Positions 37,013 through 46,306 of a stretch of DNA of 64,000 bases are shown here, piece by piece. The position numbers and the translations under genes were made by a program. Source of the stretch: Belliella buryatensis (lineage in GTDB: Bacteria; Bacteroidota; Bacteroidia; Cytophagales; Cyclobacteriaceae); NCBI RefSeq assembly GCF_900188245.1, contig NZ_FZOK01000007.1, positions 1-64,000 of the forward strand, written 5' to 3'. How positions within the stretch are numbered: position 1 is the first letter of the stretch; every line of letters begins with the position of its first letter. The notes under the pieces are model-generated. The model was not told where the DNA came from, did not search any database, and worked only from the letters and a program-made list of their open reading frames with translations.

Positions 37013-37675
37013 TCAACTAACTTCCATTGCACTAATTTCAATTTTTGATATTGACCAACTTTCATCACATAAAGGATTGCGTGCATTCAATTGTAACAAT
37101 TCGTCCCCCATGGTAAGCTTTACATCTTTGCCAACATGTGGGATAATTTTTGTGACTCGATATTTTGTTGTACCGGAATTATTAGGCCCTGTATTACATC
37201 TTCCTACAGGATATATTCGGACTGAACCTGTTTTTGGTAGATTTTGTCTAAAATATTCTTGTGGAAATGATTGTCTCAAACAAAAGCTATTGACACATGG
37301 TGTATTAGAAAAAGTTGTTCTATAAACCTCTTTATCATCAATCTTAAAATACCAAAAGTCTGGTCCTGAAACACCATCATCCACATTACCATCCCAGCTA
37401 TCATGCGCTAATACATCTATGGTTACTCTAAGTGCATTATGTGGTGGAAGATCTAGAACTCGTACTTTTAGTTCTTCATTATGATAAAACCCAGCTACAG
37501 TATCACCTTGAAACACAAACAGCCTTGCATTGGTAAAGTTCCTAAGATCTAGGGTGTTGAAATTATTTGAATAAATAAGTGTCTCGCTTAAAAGCTCATC
37601 GACACAGGAACTTGAAGTAACTGTCAAAAAAATGAAAGTAATCAAAATATTAAATAGTCTCCTGACTTCTAGCAT
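37013..37675 (-). CDS. Lipoprotein of unknown function, coupled to the Wzi-like gene
   Basis: Exported lipoprotein of 220 aa; lipobox TSSSC with Cys24 as lipidation site. The mature part looks like a beta-sandwich binding domain: it starts with LIYSNNFNTLDLRNF and ends DESWSISKIEIS, a layout often seen in carbohydrate-binding-like modules. Four further cysteines (CVNSFC, GRCN, NPLC) may form disulphides. I cannot assign a family. It ends two bases before the Wzi-like gene, which suggests a shared surface polysaccharide function. Confidence 0.7.
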   Translation of the reverse strand: MLEVRRLFNILITFIFLTVTSSSCVDELLSETLIYSNNFNTLDLRNFTNARLFVFQGDTVAGFYHNEELKVRVLDLPPHNALRVTIDVLAHDSWDGNVDDGVSGPDFWYFKIDDKEVYRTTFSNTPCVNSFCLRQSFPQEYFRQNLPKTGSVRIYPVGRCNTGPNNSGTTKYRVTKIIPHVGKDVKLTMGDELLQLNARNPLCDESWSISKIEISAMEVS

Positions 37676-37795
37676 TGCATTAAATGTAATTTCTAAATAA
37701 AAGTGAAATTCACTTTTTTTAATTATTGACCTACAAATAAACGAAATAAATCTGCAAAATATCTTATTGGGAAAGTTTATTCACTAGTTTATGCC

Positions 37796-37827
37796 TTTGT
37801 AAAGACTCTGGATTATCTCTAATTTAG
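37796..37827 (+). promoter_or_regulatory. Possible promoter of wecB
   Basis: TTTG at 37796-37799, a 20-base spacer, then TAATTTAG (one mismatch to TAnnTTTG) at 37820-37827, 22 bases before ATG 37850. It overlaps the upstream TTG codon at 37832 only downstream of the box. Confidence 0.38.
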
Positions 37828-37849
37828 CTTTTTGTATAAACGAAAATCT

Positions 37850-38944
37850 ATGGTGAAGATTACTTTGGTAGCTGGTGCTAGACCGAATTTCATGAAAATT
37901 GCCCCGATTATCCACAGCCTGCAGCGTCATATCACTAAAGGCGCCAAGCTGAATTTTAGGTTGGTACACACTGGTCAGCATTATGATAAAAAAATGTCAG
38001 GTGATTTTTTTGATCAATTGAATATCCCTGAACCTGATGCTAATCTCGGAGCGGGTGGCGGTTCTCAAGCGGAACAAACAGCCGCAGTAATGATTGCTTT
38101 TGAAAAGGAATTGCTGGCAAATAAGCCAGATCTAGTGATTGTAGTTGGTGATGTGACTTCAACTTTGGCTTGCTCGATCACAGCCAAGAAGCTTTGCATT
38201 GACGTGGCGCACGTGGAAGGAGGTATTCGATCTGGTGATTTGACCATGCCAGAAGAAATCAATAGAATGGTAACCGACAGTATTTCTGATCATTTTTTCA
38301 CCACCTCAGAGATAGCTAATCAAAACCTGCTCAACTCAGGAGTTGCCCAGGAAAGAATCCATTATGTGGGAAACACCATGATTGATACCCTCTTGGCAAA
38401 TAGGTCAAAATTCACAAAGCCAGAAGGAGAATTGTTTGACGCTTTGGAAGCTAAAAAATACTTCGTACTCACGATGCACAGACCTGCCAATGTAGATCAG
38501 GAAGGGCAACTCAAAGCAATGATTGATGCAATTATTGAGGGAAGTCAGAATATGCCGATTTTTTTTCCTGTTCATCCTCGAACAGCCAAGAGCTTGGAAA
38601 ATCTTGGGATAACCTATTCTAACTTACATATGGTAGACCCTTTAGGCTATTTAGAGTTCAATTATTTGGTAGAAAATGCCTTTGCAGTGATTACTGATTC
38701 TGGAGGAATTACCGAGGAAGCAAGCGTGATGAATGTGCCTTGTTTGACTTTGAGAGACAATACAGAAAGAGCTGAAACAATTCATTTAGGGACAAATGAA
38801 TTGGTAGGTACAAATCCTCAAAACTTAGCACCTTTTATGGGAAAATTAATGAAAGGGAAATGGAAATCCTATCAAGGAATCCCTCTTTGGGATGGAAAGA
38901 CAGCTGAGAGAATAGTAGGTAAAATTTTAGAAATTTACGGATGA
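37850..38944 (+). CDS. wecB: UDP-N-acetylglucosamine 2-epimerase (non-hydrolysing)
   Basis: Cytoplasmic GT-B-fold epimerase making UDP-ManNAc from UDP-GlcNAc for surface polysaccharide. Family segments are clear: AGARPNFMK, VHTGQHYD, VVGDVTSTLA, HVEGGIRSGD, MPEEINR, and TDSGGITEEAS near the C-terminus. About 364 aa is the usual length. ATG 37850 is preferred over an upstream TTG at 37832. It overlaps the cupin gene by four bases (ATGA). Nearby Wzi and WcaJ-type genes support an envelope polysaccharide role. Confidence 0.94.
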   Translation: MVKITLVAGARPNFMKIAPIIHSLQRHITKGAKLNFRLVHTGQHYDKKMSGDFFDQLNIPEPDANLGAGGGSQAEQTAAVMIAFEKELLANKPDLVIVVGDVTSTLACSITAKKLCIDVAHVEGGIRSGDLTMPEEINRMVTDSISDHFFTTSEIANQNLLNSGVAQERIHYVGNTMIDTLLANRSKFTKPEGELFDALEAKKYFVLTMHRPANVDQEGQLKAMIDAIIEGSQNMPIFFPVHPRTAKSLENLGITYSNLHMVDPLGYLEFNYLVENAFAVITDSGGITEEASVMNVPCLTLRDNTERAETIHLGTNELVGTNPQNLAPFMGKLMKGKWKSYQGIPLWDGKTAERIVGKILEIYG

Positions 38945-39423
38945 GTAAAAAAAGAATAGAGGAGCTTGTTGCTCAATTGGATTTAAACCCACATCCAGAA
39001 GGAGGATTTTACAAAGAGATATACAGATCTGATTTAGGAGTTAACACTGCTTCTGGAGAACGAAGTATCATGACTTCAATTTACTTTTTGCTGACCTCTG
39101 AGAATATTTCCAAATTTCACCAGATCAAGAGTGATGAAATGTGGTTTTATCATGAAGGATCACCATTGACGGTGCACATGATTGATGAAAGTGGGCGATA
39201 TGAAAAGATAAAAGTTGGTCCAGTAGGTGAAGAAAATAAGCCCCAACAGATGGTTCCTGCAGGAGTGATTTTTGGGTCTACAGTTGATGAAACTGATTCC
39301 TATGCACTAGTTTCTTGTGTAGTCGCTCCAGGATTTGATTTTCAGGATTTCAAGTTGTTTGAAAGAGAAGAGCTTTTGAAGAGATTTCCCGAGCATGCTG
39401 AAATCATCGAGCAATTGACCTAG
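38941..39423 (+). CDS. Cupin protein of the DUF985 family
   Basis: Small cytoplasmic cupin of 160 aa. The start LDLNPHPEGGFYKEIYRSD and the central FHQIKSDEMWFYHEGSPLTVHMI are hallmarks of DUF985. Cupin folds bind metals or sugars, but the substrate of this family is unknown. It overlaps wecB by four bases, so translation is coupled and a sugar-related role is possible. Confidence 0.9.
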   Translation: MSKKRIEELVAQLDLNPHPEGGFYKEIYRSDLGVNTASGERSIMTSIYFLLTSENISKFHQIKSDEMWFYHEGSPLTVHMIDESGRYEKIKVGPVGEENKPQQMVPAGVIFGSTVDETDSYALVSCVVAPGFDFQDFKLFEREELLKRFPEHAEIIEQLT

Positions 39424-39424
39424 A

Positions 39425-39886
39425 TCACATAAATCCCGCTGCCTTCAATGCTGCTTCGGCGATGATGCCATCTTGGGCAGAAGTCACTCCTGAGATGCCA
39501 ATAGATCCAATGATGCTTCCATCCTTGAAGATTGGAAGGCCTCCTTCCACGGCTGTGATAGGCATGGTGGTCAAATGAACAGCTCCACCTTTGATCATAT
39601 CTTCGAAGACTTTTGTAGGACGCTTGAATTCAAATGCAGTCTTGGCTTTCAATTGAGCGACTTCTATACTTCCGGTTTGTGTGCCATCCATTCTTCGCAG
39701 CAAAATCAAATTTCCGCCTTGATCAAGAATAGAAATGACCACATTCCAGTTTTCAGCCATGGCTTTCTCCTGAGCTGCATCAGCAATTTTGTTGGCATTT
39801 TCCAGATTGAGATAGGGCTGGGTCTGTGCTTGGACCAAAGTAAATAATGAAAGACCGAGTAAAAGTGTAGTGAAAATATTCTTCAT
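39425..39886 (-). CDS. Exported heme-binding-type (GlcG/HbpS) protein
   Basis: Exported protein of about 153 aa of the GlcG/HbpS (DUF336) family, with a signal peptide (MKNIFTTLLLG to VQAQ). Family features: ENANKIADAAQEKA, VVISILDQGGNLILLRRMDG, and the glycine-rich close GGLPIFKDGSIIGSIGISG followed by QDGIIAEAAL. HbpS in Streptomyces binds heme; the ligand here is unproven. ATG 39886 is chosen over 39916 since it begins the signal peptide. It converges with the cupin gene, one base apart. Confidence 0.9.
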   Translation of the reverse strand: MKNIFTTLLLGLSLFTLVQAQTQPYLNLENANKIADAAQEKAMAENWNVVISILDQGGNLILLRRMDGTQTGSIEVAQLKAKTAFEFKRPTKVFEDMIKGGAVHLTTMPITAVEGGLPIFKDGSIIGSIGISGVTSAQDGIIAEAALKAAGFM

Positions 39887-39957
39887 GATGTAGAGGGTTT
39901 GATAATTAGAATTCAATTTCAGAATTAATTTCTATTTATGAAATAAAGACCACTTTA

Positions 39958-39989
39958 GTTGATTTTTAACTAAATAAGAAATAGGTTTG
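39958..39989 (+). promoter_or_regulatory. Promoter of the DUF4221-like gene at 39993
   Basis: GTTG at 39958-39961, 20-base spacer, TAGGTTTG at 39982-39989. The box ends three bases before ATG 39993, so transcription should start at the A of the start codon. An upstream TTG at 39987 lies inside the box and is rejected as the start. Confidence 0.55.
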
Positions 39990-39992
39990 ATT

Positions 39993-41168
39993 ATGAAAAA
40001 ACTCCTTTTGCTTCTTTTGATTTCTCCTTTCATCATCGGTATTTACTCCTGTGGAGGAAGTTCTTCAAACTCTGATTTAAATAAAGAATTCGAATTTGTA
40101 AAAGTTGATTCCTTAGTCATTGATATTTTGAAGACTGTCCATATTCTGGACTATCATCATGAAAAAGAATTGTATTTAATTATTCCTCAGATGAGTATGG
40201 AGGGAAGGTTCATGATCATTGACAAAGAAGGACAAATTGTGGCAGAGAATACACTAGCAGAGGGGCCTGATGCTTTTGGGTTGATAACTGCTAGGGTTGG
40301 TTTTGTAGGTGACGAGATCATGGTGGTTACAGAAGGGAAGACTTATGTATATGATCTCAATCTGAAAGTTCAAAGGAGCTTTCCATTTGAGCAAGGGATT
40401 CGGTTTAGGTTGATCAATTTCACTCGAGATAATTTAAGCACTTTCAAAACCAAAGATGGGAATATTTCTGCCGTCGTGAATATGAATGATGAATTTTTAC
40501 AAACTTATCCAGTGGATTATTTTGATACCCTGAATATGGTTCATTTGCAGAATGTCAAGACAGGCGAGATTAAAAAGGGTGGAAAAATTGATGAAAGCAG
40601 TGCTTTCAAGCAAGGAGTTTTTATTCCTTTTATGGATAATCCTATCTACTTTTCTGATTTAAATTCTACTTCAGTTTCTAGTATGATTTGGGGCGATTCC
40701 ATTTTGTATCAAATGGATCCTAATGACAATTTCAAGATTGTCAATAAGATCAACTTGGAAAGAATCACGCCTAATAGGTTGATAACTGTTCCTCTAGAAG
40801 AAGCTACAAGAGCCGCTGTTCAAGAGCATAGAGGAAACAACGTCAAATTTGGTGGAGCTTTCTTTGAGATTACAGGTTATGGTGATGAAATATTAATTGG
40901 CTATAGAACAGGTTCTGATCCAAATATGGTTTTTGAGAATCCAAGTGAGGAGCAGCAGAGGTTAGAAACAGAATCTAGAAAAAAATACTATTTCTATATC
41001 AAAGATGGAAAGCAAGTTGGGAAACCTATTGAATGGAATTTACCAGGGAAAATCCAGCTTAATGTTGGCCCAAATCGCTATCTTCAATATGGCGATCAAG
41101 CCGAACTACATGATTTTGAAAAAGACTATCAATGTTATTACATCTATGAATTGAGGGAAAAATCCTAA
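39993..41168 (+). CDS. Propeller lipoprotein, DUF4221-like
   Basis: Exported lipoprotein of about 391 aa with lipobox ending YSC (Cys20) and a following GGSSS spacer. The mature part alternates short strands (FMIIDKEGQIVAENTL, TYVYDLNLKVQRSF) like a six-bladed propeller; its layout parallels the protein at 6618-7766 (start of mature part 'FVKVDSLVI' versus 'LTKVDSIQV'), so the two are probable paralogues. The 3' end overlaps the convergent methyltransferase remnant by four bases. Function unknown. Confidence 0.75.
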   Translation: MKKLLLLLLISPFIIGIYSCGGSSSNSDLNKEFEFVKVDSLVIDILKTVHILDYHHEKELYLIIPQMSMEGRFMIIDKEGQIVAENTLAEGPDAFGLITARVGFVGDEIMVVTEGKTYVYDLNLKVQRSFPFEQGIRFRLINFTRDNLSTFKTKDGNISAVVNMNDEFLQTYPVDYFDTLNMVHLQNVKTGEIKKGGKIDESSAFKQGVFIPFMDNPIYFSDLNSTSVSSMIWGDSILYQMDPNDNFKIVNKINLERITPNRLITVPLEEATRAAVQEHRGNNVKFGGAFFEITGYGDEILIGYRTGSDPNMVFENPSEEQQRLETESRKKYYFYIKDGKQVGKPIEWNLPGKIQLNVGPNRYLQYGDQAELHDFEKDYQCYYIYELREKS

Positions 41169-41833
41169 AGGTTGTGAGCAACAAAGGACTTGTTCATTCC
41201 CAAGAATTTTTCTTTGAATAATGTTGCTCCTGGAAAGAGTTTCAACATTTCCTTTTTAGATAGTAATCTGATTTCTTTTAAATATTGCTTGGCTTTCTCT
41301 GTCCTCCAACGGTGAAGTCGACTGAGCTTGGTTTTGGTCAGAATAGTGTACACCAATTTGTCTGGAAGATACTGGGCAAAGGGTAGTGCATAGTGAGCCT
41401 CTACAGGAAAATGCCTATTGGGTGTTTGGATGAAGAACTTCTTTCCCACTCGCATGCATTCTTTTGCCATTTTCTCTTGATTCTCGAAAGTGTAAAGGTG
41501 CTCTATCACAGAATTTGAAAAAACCAAATCAAAAGAGTCATCCTCATATTCTGACAAGTCGGTAGCATCACCTTTGACTGCTCTAAGCTGTGGATGTCCT
41601 GTTTCTGAGGCATCTAAGTTGAGTAAAATGATTTCTATCTGGTACTTTTTTTAAAAATTTTTGTCTTTCCAAAAATAAGCTGTTCCTCCAACATCTAGTA
41701 TTTTTAGCTCAGAACCGATGGGAAAATTTTTTTCTATCAAGGTTTCAAATACAAAAAAGCGTCTATGTCTGAACTTATTCCCAATAGATTCTGGATTGTG
41801 TGAGGCGTCCAATAAGTTTTTCAATTTCTTCAT
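41165..41833 (-). pseudogene. Class I SAM methyltransferase, interrupted by an in-frame stop
   Basis: Reading the minus strand from ATG 41833 gives a methyltransferase N-terminus with motif I (ILDVGGTAYFW), then TAA at 41651-41653, then the same frame continues without shift through DASETGHPQL, GDATDLSEYEDDSFDLVFSNSVIEHL (motifs II-IV) to a normal stop at 41165. Replacing the TAA by a sense codon such as TTA would give one 222-aa protein. The stop lies in a run of five A, five T and seven A, so a sequencing or replication error in a homopolymer is possible. It adjoins the polysaccharide genes. Confidence 0.82.
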
Positions 41834-42038
41834 GTTCCGATCAGCCTGATTTATTGGCTCAAAATATATTTTTAATTAACAAATTAATTACCTCAAAAGT
41901 AATACTGCTTTGTAAATCTTTTTTAATTTTACGACCAAATTTAACTATTTGAAGTTTAAAATTCAGATAATCCAAATAAGATTGAAAACTCTCAGTACTA
42001 GTTTCCACGTATTTGGACAAAGGAATTAAAAGATTTTT

Positions 42039-43412
42039 ATGAAAAGACGTTTTCACAAATATTTCCCATGGCTTTTTGTTATAGGGGATTTATTAGTTCT
42101 AATATTGGGACTTACACTATCAGTGGCTTTATTTAGGTACTTCATTGGCTATCCTGAAGTTACTGTAAAATTGTTTGCTTATTTTATCTTTTTCTGGTTG
42201 CTCATCTCGGTCGGAAGAAGAGATTACAAAATTGGAAGGACGACTGAATTAGGTTATACTCTAAAACAAATCCCTGAGTCATTAATTTGGCTGGTGGGAT
42301 TGATGGCTATTTTCTGGATTCCAACGCAAGAGCATCCCTTAGGCATATTTTTCCTGGTAGGGGTAGCTGTTACTCTGGTAGTTTTCTTAAGTATTTACAG
42401 AGTGAGCGTGCACTTATTACTTAAGCAGTATAGGATACAAGGGAAGAATTACAGAAACGCAGTTATCTTAGGAAGAAGTAGCGCTAGCAATAAACTTGCT
42501 CAGGTATTCAAACAAAGAAGAGATTTTGGGATCAACTTTTTAGGGTTTTATGATCAGCTTTCCACCAATCATGTTAATTCACGTGGAGCATTAGAAGCCT
42601 TCTTTGAAGAAGCTGAATCGCTCGATTTGGATCTTGTTTATCTGAGCGAAGATTTAGATGCTCTAACTATGAGGCAAGTGATGGATTATGCGGATGAAAG
42701 GTATTTCAAAGTAAAAATCATACCTAATGGCAACCTTCAACTTGAAAAGAATTTGTCTTTTTCAAAGTATGGAGAGTTTTTTGTCATCAATGTCAACGAT
42801 ATTCCTTTGGACAGTATTCCGAATAGAATTCTTAAAAGGTCTTTTGATATTGTTTTTTCTTTATTCGTTACTGTATTTATACTAAGTTGGATGATTCCAT
42901 TGGTGGGCATTTTGATCAAATGGGAATCTAAGGGGCCAATATTCTTTATTCAAGAAAGAAATGGAGTGAATAATGAAGTATTCAAGTGCTTGAAATTTCG
43001 CTCTATGACTCCAAACGATTATGCAGACACACAGCAAGCAACCAAAAATGATCCTAGAGTAACTAGAATAGGGTCATTTCTTAGAAGGTCATCCTTGGAT
43101 GAAATGCCACAGTTTTTGAATGTATTGTTTGGAAATATGTCTATTGTTGGGCCTAGACCACATACCATTCCTATGAATCAAAATTTTCAATTGCAAGTAG
43201 AGAAATACAATTCTAGACATAAAATCAAACCAGGTATCACTGGACTTGCTCAAGTAAGAGGTTATAGAGGAGAGATTGAAAACCTTAGACAAATTCGCTC
43301 TAGAGTGAGACTAGACTCCTTTTATATTCAAAATTGGTCCATTTGGATGGATTTGAGTATTTGCTACAAAACTATCGGAGAATTGTTGTACAATAGAGAA
43401 AATGCCTATTGA
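42039..43412 (+). CDS. Polyprenyl glycosylphosphotransferase (WcaJ/CpsE type)
   Basis: Inner membrane initiating sugar transferase of 457 aa that loads a sugar-1-phosphate onto undecaprenyl phosphate. Five hydrophobic segments: four in the N-terminal 130 residues and one near 270-290. A CoA-binding-like domain (about 140-250) lies between. The catalytic C-terminal domain shows KRSFDIVFSLF, FFIQERNGVNNEVFKCLKFRSM, RRSSLDEMPQFLNVLFG, SIVGPRPH and KPGITGLAQVRGYRG. It belongs with wecB and the Wzi-like gene in envelope polysaccharide synthesis. A strong hairpin follows. Confidence 0.93.
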   Translation: MKRRFHKYFPWLFVIGDLLVLILGLTLSVALFRYFIGYPEVTVKLFAYFIFFWLLISVGRRDYKIGRTTELGYTLKQIPESLIWLVGLMAIFWIPTQEHPLGIFFLVGVAVTLVVFLSIYRVSVHLLLKQYRIQGKNYRNAVILGRSSASNKLAQVFKQRRDFGINFLGFYDQLSTNHVNSRGALEAFFEEAESLDLDLVYLSEDLDALTMRQVMDYADERYFKVKIIPNGNLQLEKNLSFSKYGEFFVINVNDIPLDSIPNRILKRSFDIVFSLFVTVFILSWMIPLVGILIKWESKGPIFFIQERNGVNNEVFKCLKFRSMTPNDYADTQQATKNDPRVTRIGSFLRRSSLDEMPQFLNVLFGNMSIVGPRPHTIPMNQNFQLQVEKYNSRHKIKPGITGLAQVRGYRGEIENLRQIRSRVRLDSFYIQNWSIWMDLSICYKTIGELLYNRENAY

Positions 43413-43456
43413 TTTTAATTCTTTAGACATAGACTCTTGTTAAGCTAAAAGAGAAA

Positions 43457-43493
43457 TAGAAAAGGCTTTCCTCTCGAAGGAAAGCCTTTTCTA
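43457..43493. terminator. Bidirectional hairpin terminator
   Basis: A perfect 16-bp inverted repeat (left arm TAGAAAAGGCTTTCCT) with a five-base loop lies between the convergent sugar transferase and universal stress genes. The T-rich arms provide the U tract in both directions. Confidence 0.82.
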
Positions 43494-43509
43494 TTGATTA
43501 CTTCTAACT

Positions 43510-44421
43510 TTATATTTTTCTAAGTGCATCTAAGAAGTCCATGGTCTCTCCTTTCTGTTTGAAGATGATCATCGGGATTTCATTATTGACATGAACGAGT
43601 TTTTCGGCTGTGCTTCCTAAGAGAATAGCAGCAGAATTGGTACGACCTCTACTCCCCATCAGGATAAGGTCGATGTTTTCACTTTTGGCTGCTTGTAGAA
43701 TATGACGGCCATCATTTCCATTTTGCTTGAGTACAAACTTACATTCGAAATGCTTTAAGCTATTCTTCTTTTTAAATGTCTCACAATCCTTCCGAGCATT
43801 ATCTTCCAAAATCTTAGCAAATTCCTCGTAGGATTTACCTGTTTTGTAGTATCCTATTGGAACTTCATAGATATGAAAACCAAGGATGTTTACATCTATT
43901 TTGGCCTTCAATGCTTCTGCAAACTTGAAGCACATCAGAGAATGACCTGAAAAATCCAATGGAACCATGATATTTTGGGGCTTTTGAATTGGCCCTTTTT
44001 CTGTCAAGAACAGTACTGAGCAAGGCGCTTTTTGAGCCATGGTTTTGGCTAGGGAGCCACTACCTGGCAACTCGTCTTTTCTGCCCATTATGATCAGGTC
44101 TACATCTTTGATTTTCGCTTGTCGAATAAATGTCTCAAAAGGGCTTCCTTCGAGGACAATAATTTCAGCTTCTATTTTTGGGTCAAGACCAGATGTAGAA
44201 ATCAAGTTTTTTATTTCAGACTTGAGAGACTCGTCTAATGGAGCTAAAAGATCAGGGTAATTTTTTCTAATGTCCTCTGGAAGTGAGAGGTCTTTGGCAA
44301 CGTGCACAAAGTAGAGTTTTTCAAACCCAATGGTCTCAGAGATATAGGCAATTTTTTTTAGGAGGATTGCATCCATTTCGGAAAGGTCCAATCCTATCAT
44401 TGCTTTTTGAAATTTGCTCAT
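43510..44421 (-). CDS. Universal stress protein with two UspA domains
   Basis: Cytoplasmic protein of 303 aa made of two UspA domains (about 1-140 and 148-290). The first has the modified loop [19 protein letters not shown]; the second keeps the ATP-binding pattern [23 protein letters not shown]. The layout is the normal tandem form in Bacteroidota. It is a single-gene unit divergent from the 2'-5' RNA ligase-like gene. The stress signal is unknown. Confidence 0.93.
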   Translation of the reverse strand: MSKFQKAMIGLDLSEMDAILLKKIAYISETIGFEKLYFVHVAKDLSLPEDIRKNYPDLLAPLDESLKSEIKNLISTSGLDPKIEAEIIVLEGSPFETFIRQAKIKDVDLIIMGRKDELPGSGSLAKTMAQKAPCSVLFLTEKGPIQKPQNIMVPLDFSGHSLMCFKFAEALKAKIDVNILGFHIYEVPIGYYKTGKSYEEFAKILEDNARKDCETFKKKNSLKHFECKFVLKQNGNDGRHILQAAKSENIDLILMGSRGRTNSAAILLGSTAEKLVHVNNEIPMIIFKQKGETMDFLDALRKI

Positions 44422-44531
44422 AGTCTGCTTTTCTGTCTTAGTTTGTCTGTATTTCCTTCTGAAATTTAAGTCTCAAATTCAAAAGTATTTGATTATAATA
44501 CCAATTTCGGTCTTGTCAGCCCGATTTCCAA

Positions 44532-44539
44532 TATATTTG
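44532..44539 (+). promoter_or_regulatory. -7 box (TAnnTTTG) directly before ATG 44546
   Basis: TATATTTG ends six bases before ATG 44546. A TTG at 44513-44515 lies 16 bases upstream, closer than the usual 19-20, so the -33 element is weak. It favours a leaderless or near-leaderless transcript and rejects the longer reading that begins at 44414. Confidence 0.42.
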
Positions 44540-44545
44540 TGGCAA

Positions 44546-45097
44546 ATGGCAAAAATTATCAGTAAATATTTTATTGCATGGGTTCCCTCTGAAAAACTAT
44601 GTGATCAAGTTCATCAACTAAAATTAAACCTTAAAGATACTTTTGGGTTGAAATATGCCCTAAAATCTCCTCCCCATATCACGCTAAAAATGCCTTTCAA
44701 TTGGAATGAAGCCAAGGAGGATATATTGCTTGAAAAATTAAAGGGATATGCTAAAAACCTGAAGGCGTTCTCTATTCAATTTGATGGATTTGGTCGATTT
44801 GGAAAGCGGGTCATATTTGTGAAGGTAAATGAAAATAAAGACTTGATAGCTTTACAAAGCAATTTGACAACTTTTTGTAAAAAAGAATTGAAGCTAGTGT
44901 CTGAGTTGAGTGACCGAAATTATCACCCACATATGACCATAGCATTTAAAGATATCAAGGAGAATGAATTTGATTTGTATTGGAAGGTTATTTCGACTTC
45001 TCCTATTCAAGCAAAAGAAGATTTTGGAAGTATTTCATTATTGAAACGTAAAGAGGGGAAATGGGGAGTTATAAATAGAATCGATTTTATGTTTTAA
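44546..45097 (+). CDS. 2'-5' RNA ligase / LigT-like phosphoesterase
   Basis: Cytoplasmic two-histidine phosphoesterase fold of 183 aa. Both catalytic motifs are present: H44-I-T-L (PPHITLKMP) and H129-M-T-I (HPHMTIAF). Family members hydrolyse or ligate 2',3'-cyclic phosphates or 2'-5' linkages in RNA. The frame is open further upstream to 44414, but that extension is hydrophobic, overlaps the divergent stress gene and precedes a promoter box, so ATG 44546 is used. The 3' end overlaps the convergent DUF6702 gene by four bases. Confidence 0.88.
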   Translation: MAKIISKYFIAWVPSEKLCDQVHQLKLNLKDTFGLKYALKSPPHITLKMPFNWNEAKEDILLEKLKGYAKNLKAFSIQFDGFGRFGKRVIFVKVNENKDLIALQSNLTTFCKKELKLVSELSDRNYHPHMTIAFKDIKENEFDLYWKVISTSPIQAKEDFGSISLLKRKEGKWGVINRIDFMF

Positions 45098-45582
45098 AAC
45101 TTCAATAAACCTGAAGTCCTATCCTTGTATAGAATCAGGCTTTTAGGTTTTCTATCAATGTAAAAATTAATCAGGTTTTGTTGCTCAGCAAATTCTTTGA
45201 CTAATAACGAATTGTTGATTTCTACTGTCATTGGGATTTCAACTTCTTTTCCCTCCAGGTAAAACCAAGCCGCATCTTCTTCTATTTCATAACCCAAATA
45301 GTCTAACTTGACACGTTTACCATTGATGGTAATTTGATTGTGGGTCAGAAGGTATTTTTTGATCATATCTTCTAATCTACTTGGAGAGTTAGGATTGATA
45401 AAATCTACTTTGGTGTCAAAAGTCCTTGAAAGTCCCACTTCAAGGTCATCCCAGAAAATCTTTTGGGCAATCTCAATCGATTTTTCAGTCTTGTTATAAC
45501 GGATGTCAGTCAGGCTGATGTAAAAGGGGTGAGCTAAAACCTTCCATCCCAGAATTAATATGAAAATATAATTATAGACCAT
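45094..45582 (-). CDS. DUF6702 family exported protein
   Basis: Protein of 162 aa with an N-terminal signal or anchor (about 1-18) and a beta-rich mature part beginning HPFYISLTDIRYNKTEKSIEIAQKIFWDD, the hallmark of DUF6702. It is divergent from the HupE/UreJ gene, with an M1 peptidase gene following that; this neighbourhood is often seen together in Bacteroidota. Function unknown. Confidence 0.85.
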   Translation of the reverse strand: MVYNYIFILILGWKVLAHPFYISLTDIRYNKTEKSIEIAQKIFWDDLEVGLSRTFDTKVDFINPNSPSRLEDMIKKYLLTHNQITINGKRVKLDYLGYEIEEDAAWFYLEGKEVEIPMTVEINNSLLVKEFAEQQNLINFYIDRKPKSLILYKDRTSGLLKF

Positions 45583-45676
45583 TTGAAACCCTGTTTTCTA
45601 CTTTTTGTGCAAATTATGCATTATACTTACATTCCCGAAAAAGCAGTATAAATTAATTTAATTCCATAAGGCAATT

Positions 45677-46258
45677 ATGAGCCAATTTCAGTTGTATTTT
45701 GAATTAGGATACAAACACATTTTAGATTTAAAGGGCTTTGATCATATTCTATTTGTGATCGCTCTTTGTGCTATTTATTTAGCTAGAGATTGGAAGAAAA
45801 TCATCATACTAGTGACTGCATTTACCATTGGACACTCCATTACCCTAGCACTCGCTACGCTCAATGTGATCAAAGTAAATTCTGATTTGATTGAGTTTTT
45901 GATTCCAGTGACCATCGCAATTACTGCGCTAGCAAATATTTTCAAACCAAAGCCTAGCAACAGCAGGGGCATACAATTGAATTATATCTTCGCAATTTTC
46001 TTTGGTTTGATCCATGGCATGGGTTTCTCCAATTACCTCAGGTCATTGCTTGGAAGAGAGGCTTCTATTTTTCAGCCACTCCTCGCTTTCAATATAGGTC
46101 TTGAGGTGGGACAGCTGCTGATCGTTGCCTTGTTCCTGTTGGCTTCATCACTCTTAGTAGGCCTGATAGGGGTGAATCGTAAAGAATGGACTTTAGTGAT
46201 TTCCGCAGTGGTACTAGGGATGTCAATCATGATGATGATTGATACCAAGTTTTGGTAA
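45677..46258 (+). CDS. HupE/UreJ family membrane protein
   Basis: Inner membrane protein of 193 aa with about six membrane segments. The start LGYKHILDLKGFDHILFVIALC and the histidine-bearing FTIGHSITLALA and GLIHGMGFSNYL segments match HupE/UreJ proteins, which are associated with nickel or other metal uptake. No urease or hydrogenase is nearby, so the metal is uncertain. It lies 48 bases before the M1 peptidase gene. Confidence 0.9.
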   Translation: MSQFQLYFELGYKHILDLKGFDHILFVIALCAIYLARDWKKIIILVTAFTIGHSITLALATLNVIKVNSDLIEFLIPVTIAITALANIFKPKPSNSRGIQLNYIFAIFFGLIHGMGFSNYLRSLLGREASIFQPLLAFNIGLEVGQLLIVALFLLASSLLVGLIGVNRKEWTLVISAVVLGMSIMMMIDTKFW

Positions 46259-46306
46259 AATATTAATTAACTTGTAAGCATATTGTCTAGTAAAATAAAA
46301 TAACCT

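Noticed and set aside
37680-37849. AT-rich 170-base gap before wecB considered for a riboswitch
   Set aside because: No conserved stem-loop or known aptamer motif was seen; only a weak promoter pair.
41859-42056. 65-residue minus-strand frame upstream of the methyltransferase remnant
   Set aside because: It overlaps the start of the sugar transferase gene, has no recognisable domain, and its composition is simply AT-rich Lys/Ile/Leu/Ser sequence.
44414-44545. Hydrophobic N-terminal extension of the LigT-like protein, which could look like a membrane anchor
   Set aside because: It overlaps the divergent universal stress gene, precedes a TAnnTTTG box, and LigT-type proteins start near the MAKIISKYF position.
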